64,000 bases of DNA, taken from positions 1,957,001-2,021,000 of the forward strand of contig NKIZ01000001.1 in NCBI GenBank assembly GCA_002256425.1, in the 5' to 3' direction. The notes beneath the pieces were generated by a model. It was not told the DNA's origin, did not search any database, and saw nothing but the letters and a program-made list of their open reading frames with translations. Below, in pieces: positions 57,105 through 64,000 of the stretch. The stretch's first letter is position 1, and each line of letters begins with the position of its first letter. The position numbers were made by a program, and so were the translations under genes. The DNA comes from Alphaproteobacteria bacterium PA2. Its GTDB lineage: Bacteria; Pseudomonadota; Alphaproteobacteria; Caulobacterales; Caulobacteraceae.

Positions 57105-57132
57105 ACGCCCCGGAGAGTGATCTCCGGGGCGT
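57105..57132. terminator. Bidirectional terminator between bamE and hppA
   Basis: A perfect 12-bp stem (ACGCCCCGGAGA with TCTCCGGGGCGT) and GTGA loop, followed on the plus strand by CTCTGTTTTC and on the minus strand by TTTCATTTGG, so it can stop transcription from both converging genes. Confidence 0.85.
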
Positions 57133-57156
57133 CTCTGTTTTCAGTTCAGGCCTGAC

Positions 57157-59286
57157 CTAGGCGGCCGAGGCATGAGCCAGGATCGCCAGCAGCAGCAGGG
57201 CCACAATGTTGGTGATCTTGATCATCGGGTTCACGGCGGGGCCCGCCGTGTCCTTGTAGGGGTCGCCGACAGTGTCGCCGGTGACGGCGGCCTTGTGAGC
57301 CTCAGAGCCCTTTCCGCCGTAGTGACCTTCTTCGATCAGCTTCTTGGCGTTGTCCCAGGCGCCGCCGCCCGACGTCATCGAGATGGCGACGAACAGGCCG
57401 GTGACGATCACGCCCATGAGCATGGCGCCCAGGGACGCAAAGCCATTGGCCTTGCCGGCGATCTGGTTGATCGCAAAGAACAGGACAACCGGAGAAACGA
57501 CCGGCAGCAGGGATGGCACGATCATTTCGCGGATGGCGGCGGACGTCAGGATGCTGACGGCGCGACCATATTCCGGCTTCACTTCGCCGGTCATGATGCC
57601 CGGGTTTTCGCGGAACTGACGACGGACTTCCTCAACCACGGCTTCAGCAGCGCGTCCCACGGCGGTCATCGACATGCCGCCGAACAGGAAGGGCAGAAGA
57701 CCGCCGAACAGCAGACCGACCACGACATAGGGGTTGGAAAGGTCAAACGCGACCGTGCCCAGGCCCGAGAAGAAGGAGCCCGGCGCCGCGGTGGCGGCGA
57801 AGAACTTCAGGTCTTCGGTATAGGCGGCGAAGAGCACCAGGGCGCCCAGACCAGCCGAACCGATGGCGTAGCCCTTGGTCACGGCCTTGGTGGTGTTGCC
57901 GACGGCGTCCAGGGCGTCGGTGGTGACGCGGACTTCGGGAGGAAGGCCGGCCATTTCAGCAATGCCGCCAGCGTTGTCGGTGACGGGGCCGAAGGCGTCC
58001 AGGGCGACGATGAAGCCGGCCAGGGACAGCATGGAGGTGGTGGCGATGGCGATGCCGAACAGGCCCGCCAGGCCGTAGGTCACGATGATGCCAACGATGA
58101 TCACGAGGGCCGGCGCCGCCGTGGACTCAAGGCTCATGGCGAGACCCTGAATGACGTTGGTGCCGTGACCGGAGACGCTGGCCTTGGCCACCGACTTCAC
58201 AGGACGGAAGCCCGTGCCGGTGTAGTATTCGGTGATGACCACGATCAGGGCGGTGACGACCAGACCGGCCACGCCGCAATAGAACAGGCTGTCAGCATTG
58301 AAGGACTTGTCGCCGACCGTGACGGTGGTGGTGACCAGCTTGTGGATCACATAGTACAGCGCGCCTACCGACAGGACGCCGGTGACGATCAGGCCCTGAT
58401 AGAGGGCGCCCATGATGTTCTGCGACTTGCCCAGACGCACGGCGAAGGTGCCGATGATCGAGGTGACGATGCAGATGGCGCAGATGGCCAGCGGAAGGAC
58501 CATCATGTTGGCGACGATTTCCGCGTTGTCGCGGAAGAAGATGGCGGCCAGGACCATGGTGGCGACCGTGGTCACCGCATAGGTTTCGAACAGGTCAGCG
58601 GCCATGCCGGCGCAGTCGCCGACATTGTCGCCGACATTGTCGGCGATGGTCGCCGCATTGCGGGGGTCATCTTCCGGAATACCGGCTTCAACCTTGCCCA
58701 CCATGTCGCCGCCGACGTCGGCGCCCTTGGTGAAGATGCCGCCGCCCAGACGGGCGAAGATCGAGATCAGCGAGGCGCCAAAGCCCAGGCAGACCATGGA
58801 GTCCTGCACTTCACGGCTGGTGATGGCCAGGCCAAGCGGGCCAGTCAGGATGGCATAGTAACCGGCAACGCCAAGCAGGGCGAAACCTGCAACCAGCATG
58901 CCGGTAATGGCGCCAGAGCGGAAGGCCAGGGACAGGCCGCGGGCCAGGCTCTCGGATGCGCCCTGCGCAGTGCGGACATTGGCGCGCACCGAAATGAGCA
59001 TGCCCACAAAGCCGGCTGCACCCGAAAGGATCGCACCCGTGGCGAAGCCGATGGCGGGCAGTGTTCCCAGGAAGAAGGCCAGGGCCACCAGGATCACCAC
59101 GCCGACAATGCCGATGGCGGTGTACTGCTTGTTCAGATAGGCCTGTGCGCCTTCCTGAATGGCGGCGGCGATTTCTTGCATACGCGCATTGCCGGGCGAG
59201 GCCCGCATCAGCGATGCTGTCTGTACGACGCCGTAAAGCACCGCCAGTGCGCCGGCGACGATCGCCAGCAAAAGCTCAGGATTCAT
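57157..59286 (-). CDS. hppA: K+-independent membrane H+-translocating pyrophosphatase
   Basis: 709 residues with about 16 membrane helices. Substrate-site motifs [39 protein letters not shown] and the late [21 protein letters not shown] are intact. The signature position reads [16 protein letters not shown]: lysine and threonine at the sites where K+-dependent enzymes have alanine and glycine/alanine, so this is the K+-independent proton pump. It couples pyrophosphate hydrolysis to proton export across the inner membrane. The start ATG lies ahead of a 194-base leader shared with no other gene. Confidence 0.97.
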   Translation of the reverse strand: MNPELLLAIVAGALAVLYGVVQTASLMRASPGNARMQEIAAAIQEGAQAYLNKQYTAIGIVGVVILVALAFFLGTLPAIGFATGAILSGAAGFVGMLISVRANVRTAQGASESLARGLSLAFRSGAITGMLVAGFALLGVAGYYAILTGPLGLAITSREVQDSMVCLGFGASLISIFARLGGGIFTKGADVGGDMVGKVEAGIPEDDPRNAATIADNVGDNVGDCAGMAADLFETYAVTTVATMVLAAIFFRDNAEIVANMMVLPLAICAICIVTSIIGTFAVRLGKSQNIMGALYQGLIVTGVLSVGALYYVIHKLVTTTVTVGDKSFNADSLFYCGVAGLVVTALIVVITEYYTGTGFRPVKSVAKASVSGHGTNVIQGLAMSLESTAAPALVIIVGIIVTYGLAGLFGIAIATTSMLSLAGFIVALDAFGPVTDNAGGIAEMAGLPPEVRVTTDALDAVGNTTKAVTKGYAIGSAGLGALVLFAAYTEDLKFFAATAAPGSFFSGLGTVAFDLSNPYVVVGLLFGGLLPFLFGGMSMTAVGRAAEAVVEEVRRQFRENPGIMTGEVKPEYGRAVSILTSAAIREMIVPSLLPVVSPVVLFFAINQIAGKANGFASLGAMLMGVIVTGLFVAISMTSGGGAWDNAKKLIEEGHYGGKGSEAHKAAVTGDTVGDPYKDTAGPAVNPMIKITNIVALLLLAILAHASAA

Positions 59287-59480
59287 AGATAGGTCGCCCC
59301 TTCAAGACTGCGCGAGGCTGGGCGACGGCGACAAGATTGCGCCCGTCCATTCATTCCCAACCCCATGGTTTCCCCTCATTGTGACCCTCCCGCGAACGAG
59401 GGGCCTCATAAAGACGGGGGGAAACTGCCAAACCTGACGGCCCCATGCAACGTCTGACGTGAATCAGGCGAAAACCAATC

Positions 59481-59954
59481 TCAGGGACGGATCTCGGAAC
59501 TGCCTCTCGCGTCGGCCATTCTGGGAAGTCCCATGTGCTTTTTCGGCGTCTGGGACTGCACGATGACGCTCTTGACCATACCAGGCCCTGCAATGCGCGT
59601 GGCCTCGGCGAACATGGCGGCGATCAGCCGGGGCTCGTCGATGGTCAGATAGTCTTTCTTGCTGGTGAAGGGGGTGCGTGCGCCCAAGCGAACCATGGCA
59701 TCCCGGAAGTAAGGCTCCTTGGCCTTCATTTTCTCAGGATTGGCGCCCTTGTTCAGATTGATGCGGACATAGGTGAAGGCATAATTCACCAGCCGACCGT
59801 CAGCGACGATAGGCATGGCGACGGGCGCCAGGTCGACATACTGCCCGACCTCGGTCTTTTCTTCCTTTTCCTTACCCTTTCCAGAGGCTTGCGCTGAGGT
59901 CGCAAGGAGCAGGGCGGCAGTCAGAACAGACAGGAGTTTCATGAACTGATTCAT
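59481..59954 (-). CDS. Exported protein of unknown function
   Basis: 157 residues. A signal peptide (MKLLSVLTAALLLATSAQA) is followed by a lysine/glutamate-rich stretch (GKGKEKEEKTEVG), then YVDLAPVAMPIVADGRLVNYAFTYVRINL and DAMVRLGARTPFTSKKDYLTID. The order (signal, charged linker, beta-strand domain ending in a helix) resembles FliL-like domains in outline, but I cannot assign a family. Starts at 59954 or 59942 are both possible. It lies downstream of hppA on the same strand side, about 33 bases from thiL's end. Confidence 0.65.
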   Translation of the reverse strand: MNQFMKLLSVLTAALLLATSAQASGKGKEKEEKTEVGQYVDLAPVAMPIVADGRLVNYAFTYVRINLNKGANPEKMKAKEPYFRDAMVRLGARTPFTSKKDYLTIDEPRLIAAMFAEATRIAGPGMVKSVIVQSQTPKKHMGLPRMADARGSSEIRP

Positions 59955-59987
59955 GCCCCTGATTTGGTTTCAGCTTTCTTGCCGGGG

Positions 59988-60908
59988 TCAGGAATGGGTC
60001 CATCCTCCGGACCCCGCCTCCATTCGCCGATCCTCCACCAGGACCTCAAACCCTTCCTCGGTGACTTCACCGATGATGGTCAGGCCCAGCCGGCCCGCAT
60101 CAGCCGGCCCGACCGTGCAGACCAGCTGATAGTCATCTCCGGCCGTTGCAAGTCGCAGTCGCGCAAGCGCTGCATCCGGCTGCGCCTCTGTCCATGCAAA
60201 CCCTTGGGGAGAAAGTGGCATCCTGGCCAGATCCAGGCGCATTCCGTGACCGCTCGCCTTCGCCAGATGCCCTGCGTCCGCAATCAGTCCATCCGATATG
60301 TCCGCCGAAGAGGTTGCAAACCCGCGGAGTTTCTCGCGAAGATCCAGTCGCGGAACCGGGATATGGGGGCCCTGCCCCAGCCCCCAATCCAGCCAGCCGT
60401 CGCCAATCGGGCCGCTTACAACCACCAGGTCACCGATCTGCGCCGAATCACGCCGCACCATCTGGCCGGCGGGGACCCATCCAAGGGCCGTCATCGAGAG
60501 GGTCAGAGGCCCTGGAGTTGCGACCGTATCGCCGCCCAACAGGCTTACATTGAAAAGCTCGCCGTCACGGGCAAGACCGTGGGCAAAAGCCTGGCGCTTT
60601 TCCCAGCCGAAGTCCCCTGACCAGGCCGTCATGAGAAAGTAGCCGAAGGGTTCAGCGGCCTTTGCGGCCAGGTCTGAGAGATTGGCTCTCATCAGCCGTT
60701 GGGCTATCTGCTCCGGATCCTCGTCAGGCCTGAAATGAACGCCACAGACCATGGCGTCCTTGGTGACCACCAGATCCCAGCCGGGCCGGGAGGGAATCAC
60801 CGCCGCGTCGTCCAGGAGCCCAAGCGCCCCCGGCGCGCCCCGGGTCAGAGGCCGGAAGAGTTCAGCAATCTGGCTGAACTCGTCGGGCGCTTCCTCAGGC
60901 CCGGACAT
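59988..60908 (-). CDS. thiL: Thiamine-monophosphate kinase
   Basis: 306 residues from the ATG at 60908, which overlaps the nusB end by 14 bases. Motifs include [27 protein letters not shown], the [19 protein letters not shown] loop, [19 protein letters not shown] and [20 protein letters not shown], all conserved in ThiL. It phosphorylates thiamine monophosphate to the active diphosphate. It is the last gene of the nrdR-rib-nusB-thiL run. Confidence 0.95.
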   Translation of the reverse strand: MSGPEEAPDEFSQIAELFRPLTRGAPGALGLLDDAAVIPSRPGWDLVVTKDAMVCGVHFRPDEDPEQIAQRLMRANLSDLAAKAAEPFGYFLMTAWSGDFGWEKRQAFAHGLARDGELFNVSLLGGDTVATPGPLTLSMTALGWVPAGQMVRRDSAQIGDLVVVSGPIGDGWLDWGLGQGPHIPVPRLDLREKLRGFATSSADISDGLIADAGHLAKASGHGMRLDLARMPLSPQGFAWTEAQPDAALARLRLATAGDDYQLVCTVGPADAGRLGLTIIGEVTEEGFEVLVEDRRMEAGSGGWTHS

Positions 60909-61347
60909 CCTGAGCCACGCCGTCCAGCGCGCCATTCACGAAGCCAGGTTCCGGTCCCTCGAAAAAGGACTTCGCCAGCTCGACGTACTCATCAAGAACG
61001 ACTTCCGACGGCACGTCGGAACGATAGGTCAGCTCAAAGGCTCCCGACCGGAGGATGGCCCGTACGGTTGCGTCCAGTCGCTCCAACCGCCAACCGGAGG
61101 CCAGGCGCTTTACGATGGTGGCGTCAATGTCGCGCTGGTGCTCCACCACACCACGAACAACTTCGGCGAAGAAGATCTCGTCCGCCGCCGCCATGGATGG
61201 GCTGTCCTCGCCCTCCATCACCCGGTCAAAGCGGTGTTCCGAAAACTCACGGATGACAGCCTCAACCCCGACACCAGAAACCTCCATCTGATAGAGGGCC
61301 TGCACGGCGGCCAACCTGGCCACGGATCGTGCCTGTTTGCTGCTCAT
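60895..61347 (-). CDS. nusB: Transcription antitermination factor NusB
   Basis: 150 residues. [60 protein letters not shown] and [29 protein letters not shown] give the all-helical NusB fold. It forms a complex with NusE (S10) for rRNA antitermination. It overlaps ribH in an ATGA and thiL by 14 bases, so the run is translationally linked. Confidence 0.96.
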   Translation of the reverse strand: MSSKQARSVARLAAVQALYQMEVSGVGVEAVIREFSEHRFDRVMEGEDSPSMAAADEIFFAEVVRGVVEHQRDIDATIVKRLASGWRLERLDATVRAILRSGAFELTYRSDVPSEVVLDEYVELAKSFFEGPEPGFVNGALDGVAQDVRA

Positions 61348-61808
61348 CGGATATGCCCAAGCAGTCGCTTGCGTATGGTGATCATTTCGAGGGCCGCCTT
61401 GGCGGCTCCGCCTCCCTTGTCCAATTCACTGGAGCGGGCCCGAGCCAGGGCCTGCGCTTCGTTCTCAACCGTCAGAATTCCATTTCCGATACAGAGCCGT
61501 CTCATGATCGCCAGGTCCATTATGGCCCTGGCGCTCTCATTGGAGACCACCTCGAAGTGATAGGTTTCGCCACGAATGATCGTACCGAGCGCCACATAGC
61601 CATCATATCGCACGCCAGCCGGCCGATGGCCGCCCTCTTCCGCAAAAGCGATGGCCGCTGGAATCTCCAGGGCCCCAGGAACGGTCACAACATCGAAGTC
61701 GGCATCGTGCGCCTTCAGCATGTCCTGCGCACCCTTGAGCAGTTCGTCGGCCAGATGGTCGTAGAAGCGCGCCTCGATGATGAGGATGCGGGTCTTGTCG
61801 GCAAGCAT
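61344..61808 (-). CDS. ribH: 6,7-dimethyl-8-ribityllumazine synthase
   Basis: 154 residues. [67 protein letters not shown] and [19 protein letters not shown] cover the lumazine synthase active site. It condenses 5-amino-6-ribitylaminouracil with dihydroxybutanone phosphate. The gene follows ribE after only 27 bases; ribBA, which often lies between them in alphaproteobacteria, is missing here. nusB overlaps its end. Confidence 0.96.
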   Translation of the reverse strand: MLADKTRILIIEARFYDHLADELLKGAQDMLKAHDADFDVVTVPGALEIPAAIAFAEEGGHRPAGVRYDGYVALGTIIRGETYHFEVVSNESARAIMDLAIMRRLCIGNGILTVENEAQALARARSSELDKGGGAAKAALEMITIRKRLLGHIR

Positions 61809-61835
61809 AGTTCAGATCCTGTTGGAAGCGCTGCT

Positions 61836-62426
61836 TTAGGCGGTTTCGCGCCAACGCGCGAGATAGCGTGCAAGCATGTCGATCTCGAGATTCACCCTGG
61901 ATCCGACGGCAAGCCTACCCAGTGTCGTCACGTCCCAGGTATGCGGGATGAGATTCACCCCGAAAACGTCATCTTCGATTGAGTTCACGGTCAGGGAAAC
62001 GCCGTCCATGGCAATGGATCCCTTGGCCGCAATATACCGATGCAGAGGCCTCGGCGCCCGGATCTGCACCCTGTGGGATCCGCCTTCACTGGCGATCGAG
62101 ACCACTTCTCCGACCCCGTCCACGTGGCCTGACACGATGTGCCCGCCCAGTTCGTCGCCAACCTTCGCCGCCCGCTCGAGGTTAACCGGGCGCCCGACCT
62201 GCCAGTCCGCCAAGGTCGTAAGGGACAGGGTTTCATTCGAAACCTCGACAGCAAACCAGCCGGCCGCCTTGTCGACAATCGTCAGACAGCATCCCGAATG
62301 ACTGACCGAGGCTCCGATATCCAGGGTGTCCACATCATAGGAGGTCTCGATCTCGAACCGGACATCCCGGTTGGTCTCGGCGACGGCGCGAACCCGTCCA
62401 ACGTCTGTCACGATCCCGGTAAACAT
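61836..62426 (-). CDS. ribE: Riboflavin synthase alpha chain
   Basis: 196 residues with two lumazine-binding repeats. The N-terminus MFTGIVTDVGRV is diagnostic; repeat 1 has HSGCCLTIVDKAAGWFAVEVSNETL and repeat 2 has SGHVDGVGEVV, GSIAMDGVSLTVNSIEDD and FGVNLIPHTWDVTTLGRL. It dismutates two lumazines to riboflavin and the ribitylaminouracil. The start lies directly against the ribD-like stop, so the genes are cotranscribed. Confidence 0.96.
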   Translation of the reverse strand: MFTGIVTDVGRVRAVAETNRDVRFEIETSYDVDTLDIGASVSHSGCCLTIVDKAAGWFAVEVSNETLSLTTLADWQVGRPVNLERAAKVGDELGGHIVSGHVDGVGEVVSIASEGGSHRVQIRAPRPLHRYIAAKGSIAMDGVSLTVNSIEDDVFGVNLIPHTWDVTTLGRLAVGSRVNLEIDMLARYLARWRETA

Positions 62427-63074
62427 CTAGATCCTCTCATACCGCTCCCAGGCGTCGTCACCCAGGAGTTCAAGGCTTGTGCGCCGAAAACGCGGCGCCG
62501 ACGCCAGATTTGCAAGCGCAAGTGCGCCTAGGGCTGATCTTCCATCCTGCCCGAGCAGGATGGGCGCCCGAAACCATTCCACGCGATCAATCAGATCTTC
62601 CGCCAGGAAGCTGGCCGCAATCTGCCCGCCACCCTCCAGGAAAAGGGCATGCAACCCCTGCCCCGCCAAGGCTGAAACCACGTCGCGGGTCGCAGGTCGA
62701 CCATGCTCTCCCACCTGCAAAACGACCAGGCCCAGGTCCAGCAACTCAGGCTTGGGTGGAGTGCCGGACAAAATGATTGTCTGAACTTCCTTTGCGGTCA
62801 GGGCCAGTTTCGACGTCACCGGCAGACGCTGCCGGGAGTCCAGAACAACCCTTGCCGGCTGCCTGCCGGAAAACCCCTCCAGCCTGACCGTAAGTTCGGG
62901 GTCGTCTGCCAGGGCGGTCTCTATGCCGACCAGGACAGCGTCATGTTCAGCCCTGAGCCTGTGAACAACGCTCCGGGCGTCAGGCCCCGTGATCCAGCGA
63001 CTTTCTCCGGAGGCTGTAGCGATCCGTCCGTCCAGCGAGGTCGCCAGCTTGAGGGTCAGCCGACTAGTGCTCAT
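62427..63074 (-). CDS. ribD: Reductase-only RibD: 5-amino-6-(5-phosphoribosylamino)uracil reductase
   Basis: 215 residues. The protein begins at the reductase half of RibD ([20 protein letters not shown], then [24 protein letters not shown] and DDPELTVR) and ends normally, with the NADPH/substrate region [14 protein letters not shown]. The ~145-residue N-terminal deaminase, with its HAE and PCxxxGxxPPC zinc motifs, is absent. The ATG at 63074 overlaps the nrdR stop by 11 bases, so there is no room for it upstream, and nrdR itself is intact. Reduction of the deaminated intermediate should be retained; deamination needs another protein. Usual bifunctional RibD is about 360 residues. Confidence 0.9.
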   Translation of the reverse strand: MSTSRLTLKLATSLDGRIATASGESRWITGPDARSVVHRLRAEHDAVLVGIETALADDPELTVRLEGFSGRQPARVVLDSRQRLPVTSKLALTAKEVQTIILSGTPPKPELLDLGLVVLQVGEHGRPATRDVVSALAGQGLHALFLEGGGQIAASFLAEDLIDRVEWFRAPILLGQDGRSALGALALANLASAPRFRRTSLELLGDDAWERYERI

Positions 63075-63537
63075 CCTCGCCGCCTTCGTTCAGCCCTTCC
63101 TGTCCGAGGAAAGTGGCGAACTCACCGGCCTCACGGAAGTCCCGATAGACCGACGCGTAGCGGACATAGGCTACGTCATCGAGGGCCTTCAGCTGCTTCA
63201 TGACCATTTCGCCCACCACGGACGACGGCAATTCGGTTTCACCCAGGCTTTCCAGCTGGCGGACGATGATCGAAATCATCCGTTCGATACGATCTGGCTC
63301 GATGGGCCGTTTGCGGGTGGCGATCGCAATGGATCTGGCCAGCTTGTCACGCTCGAAAGGCGTCCTGCGACCGGAGCGCTTCAGTATGGTCAGTTCGCGT
63401 AACTGGACCCGCTCGAAGGTCGTGAACCGGCCGCCACATTCCGGACAGCTGCGACGACGACGGATGGCCGCGCCGTCTTCCGACGGGCGGCTATCCTTCA
63501 CCTGACTTTCGGCGTGGCCACAGAATGGGCAGCGCAT
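63064..63537 (-). CDS. nrdR: Transcriptional repressor NrdR
   Basis: 157 residues. The N-terminal zinc ribbon has CPFC and CPEC pairs ([40 protein letters not shown]), followed by the ATP-cone domain ([39 protein letters not shown] region). It senses ATP/dATP and represses ribonucleotide reductase genes. It lies between glyA and the rib genes, its standard place in alphaproteobacteria, and is complete, which rules out a fused ribD deaminase here. Confidence 0.96.
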   Translation of the reverse strand: MRCPFCGHAESQVKDSRPSEDGAAIRRRRSCPECGGRFTTFERVQLRELTILKRSGRRTPFERDKLARSIAIATRKRPIEPDRIERMISIIVRQLESLGETELPSSVVGEMVMKQLKALDDVAYVRYASVYRDFREAGEFATFLGQEGLNEGGEDEH

Positions 63538-63577
63538 TATCTAGCCCTCTCGGCCAATCGGAACCCTATTAGAGGGA

Positions 63578-64000
63578 TTAGCTGTAGATCGGGAAGCGTT
63601 TCGTCAAGGCGGCGACCTCGGAACGCACCTTGGCCTCGACGGTGGAGTTGTCGCCACCTGCGGCGACACCGTCCAGAACTTCACCGATCCACTTGCCGAC
63701 CTGAACGAATTCCGCCGTGCCGAAGCCGCGGGTCGTGCCGGCTGGCGTGCCCACCCGAAGACCCGAGGTCTGCATGGGAGGAAGCGGGTCGAAGGGAATG
63801 CCGTTCTTGTTGGTGGTGATGCCGGCCCGCTCGAGGGCGATTTCCGCATCGGCCCCTGAAACCTCCTTGGGCGTCAGGTCCACCAGCATGAGGTGGCTGT
63901 CAGTTCCGTTGGAGACGATCTTGAACCCAACCTTCTGCAGGCTTTCAGCCAGAGCGCGGGCATTGTCTATGACCTGCCGGGCATAGACCTTGAACTCCGG
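63578..64000 (-). CDS. glyA: Serine hydroxymethyltransferase, C-terminal part (5' end beyond window)
   Basis: The frame is open from the window edge at 64000 to the stop at 63578, about 140 residues. [47 protein letters not shown] and [16 protein letters not shown] are the conserved C-terminal part of GlyA. It interconverts serine and glycine, giving methylene-tetrahydrofolate. The PLP lysine lies in the missing portion. Upstream of nrdR by 40 bases on the same strand. Confidence 0.96.
   Translation of the reverse strand, partial: PEFKVYARQVIDNARALAESLQKVGFKIVSNGTDSHLMLVDLTPKEVSGADAEIALERAGITTNKNGIPFDPLPPMQTSGLRVGTPAGTTRGFGTAEFVQVGKWIGEVLDGVAAGGDNSTVEAKVRSEVAALTKRFPIYS

Noticed and set aside
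57172..59292. 706-codon open frame opposite hppA
   Set aside because: It is exactly antisense to a gene with full family motifs; its translation is low-complexity, rich in G, H, D and Q, as expected from the third-base GC bias of the real gene.
61809..61835. FMN riboswitch between ribE and ribH
   Set aside because: Only 27 bases are present, far shorter than the RFN element, and no conserved helices are seen.
63064..63110. A hidden ribD deaminase reached through a frameshift at the nrdR end
   Set aside because: nrdR is complete with both zinc pairs and a normal C-terminus, and no deaminase motif appears in any frame of this stretch.

Overview
The window is GC-rich, gene-dense chromosomal DNA of an alphaproteobacterium, most likely a member of the Caulobacteraceae (Caulobacter/Phenylobacterium-like). 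The main indicators are a PopA-type REC-REC-GGDEF protein with an intact c-di-GMP I-site, next to mfd-sdhE-recG; a CBP3-type bc1 chaperone, DUF177, plsX, fabH, ihfA and merR run beside bamE and hppA; a glyA-nrdR-ribD-ribE-ribH-nusB-thiL run; a class I PHA synthase; a two-domain cold-shock protein; and GANTC (CcrM-type) sites clustered ahead of popA. I cannot resolve the genus from sequence alone. There are no insertion sequences, integrases, phage genes or CRISPR arrays, and no stretch above 300 bases lacks a gene. TTG and GTG starts are common.

Layout. 1-3.4 kb: a partial gene and an HTTM-like membrane protein, a secreted PHP-domain protein and a membrane-anchored RNase T2. 3.5-8.5 kb: acyl-CoA dehydrogenase, Baeyer-Villiger monooxygenase and acyl-CoA ligase, a likely catabolic set. 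8.5-15.5 kb: M61 peptidase, a YbbA/YbbP-type ABC exporter divergent from tesA-tusA, and a YihY membrane protein. 15.6-17.7 kb: alpha-methylacyl-CoA racemase and an SDR. 17.8-25.1 kb: popA, mfd, sdhE, recG. 25.1-29.9 kb: an LPS inner-core operon kdsA-hldE-hldD continuing without a gap into a DUF3089 protein and a SnoaL-like protein. 30-34.3 kb: sulfur amino-acid genes (cysK, sseA, metC) with an orphan amino-acid-binding lipoprotein. 34.3-38.5 kb: aldehyde dehydrogenase, three tRNA genes (Arg, Pro, Glu), a complex I accessory subunit, thioesterase, glutaminyl cyclase and the cold-shock protein. 38.6-43.9 kb: operon alaC-hom-glpX-recJ. 44-48 kb: phaC, lipoproteins, msrB. 48-50.5 kb: argC-GNAT, and rplM-rpsI with a recognisable promoter and terminator. 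50.6-57.1 kb: ctaA, small membrane proteins, tRNA-Pro, then the merR/ihfA/fabH/plsX/DUF177/CBP3 run and bamE. 57-64 kb: H+-pyrophosphatase, a hypothetical exported protein, then thiL-nusB-ribH-ribE-ribD-nrdR-glyA (read right to left).

Most of this is core metabolism and envelope biology, and I do not see a convincing wholly new system. The observations most worth following are: the riboflavin cluster, whose ribD keeps only the reductase domain and which has no ribBA between ribE and ribH; the DUF3089 protein at the end of the heptose/Kdo operon, whose nucleophile-elbow serine appears to be replaced; PopA with its GANTC-rich leader; three convergent gene pairs whose stop codons share a single CTAG; and the secreted PHP-domain protein.
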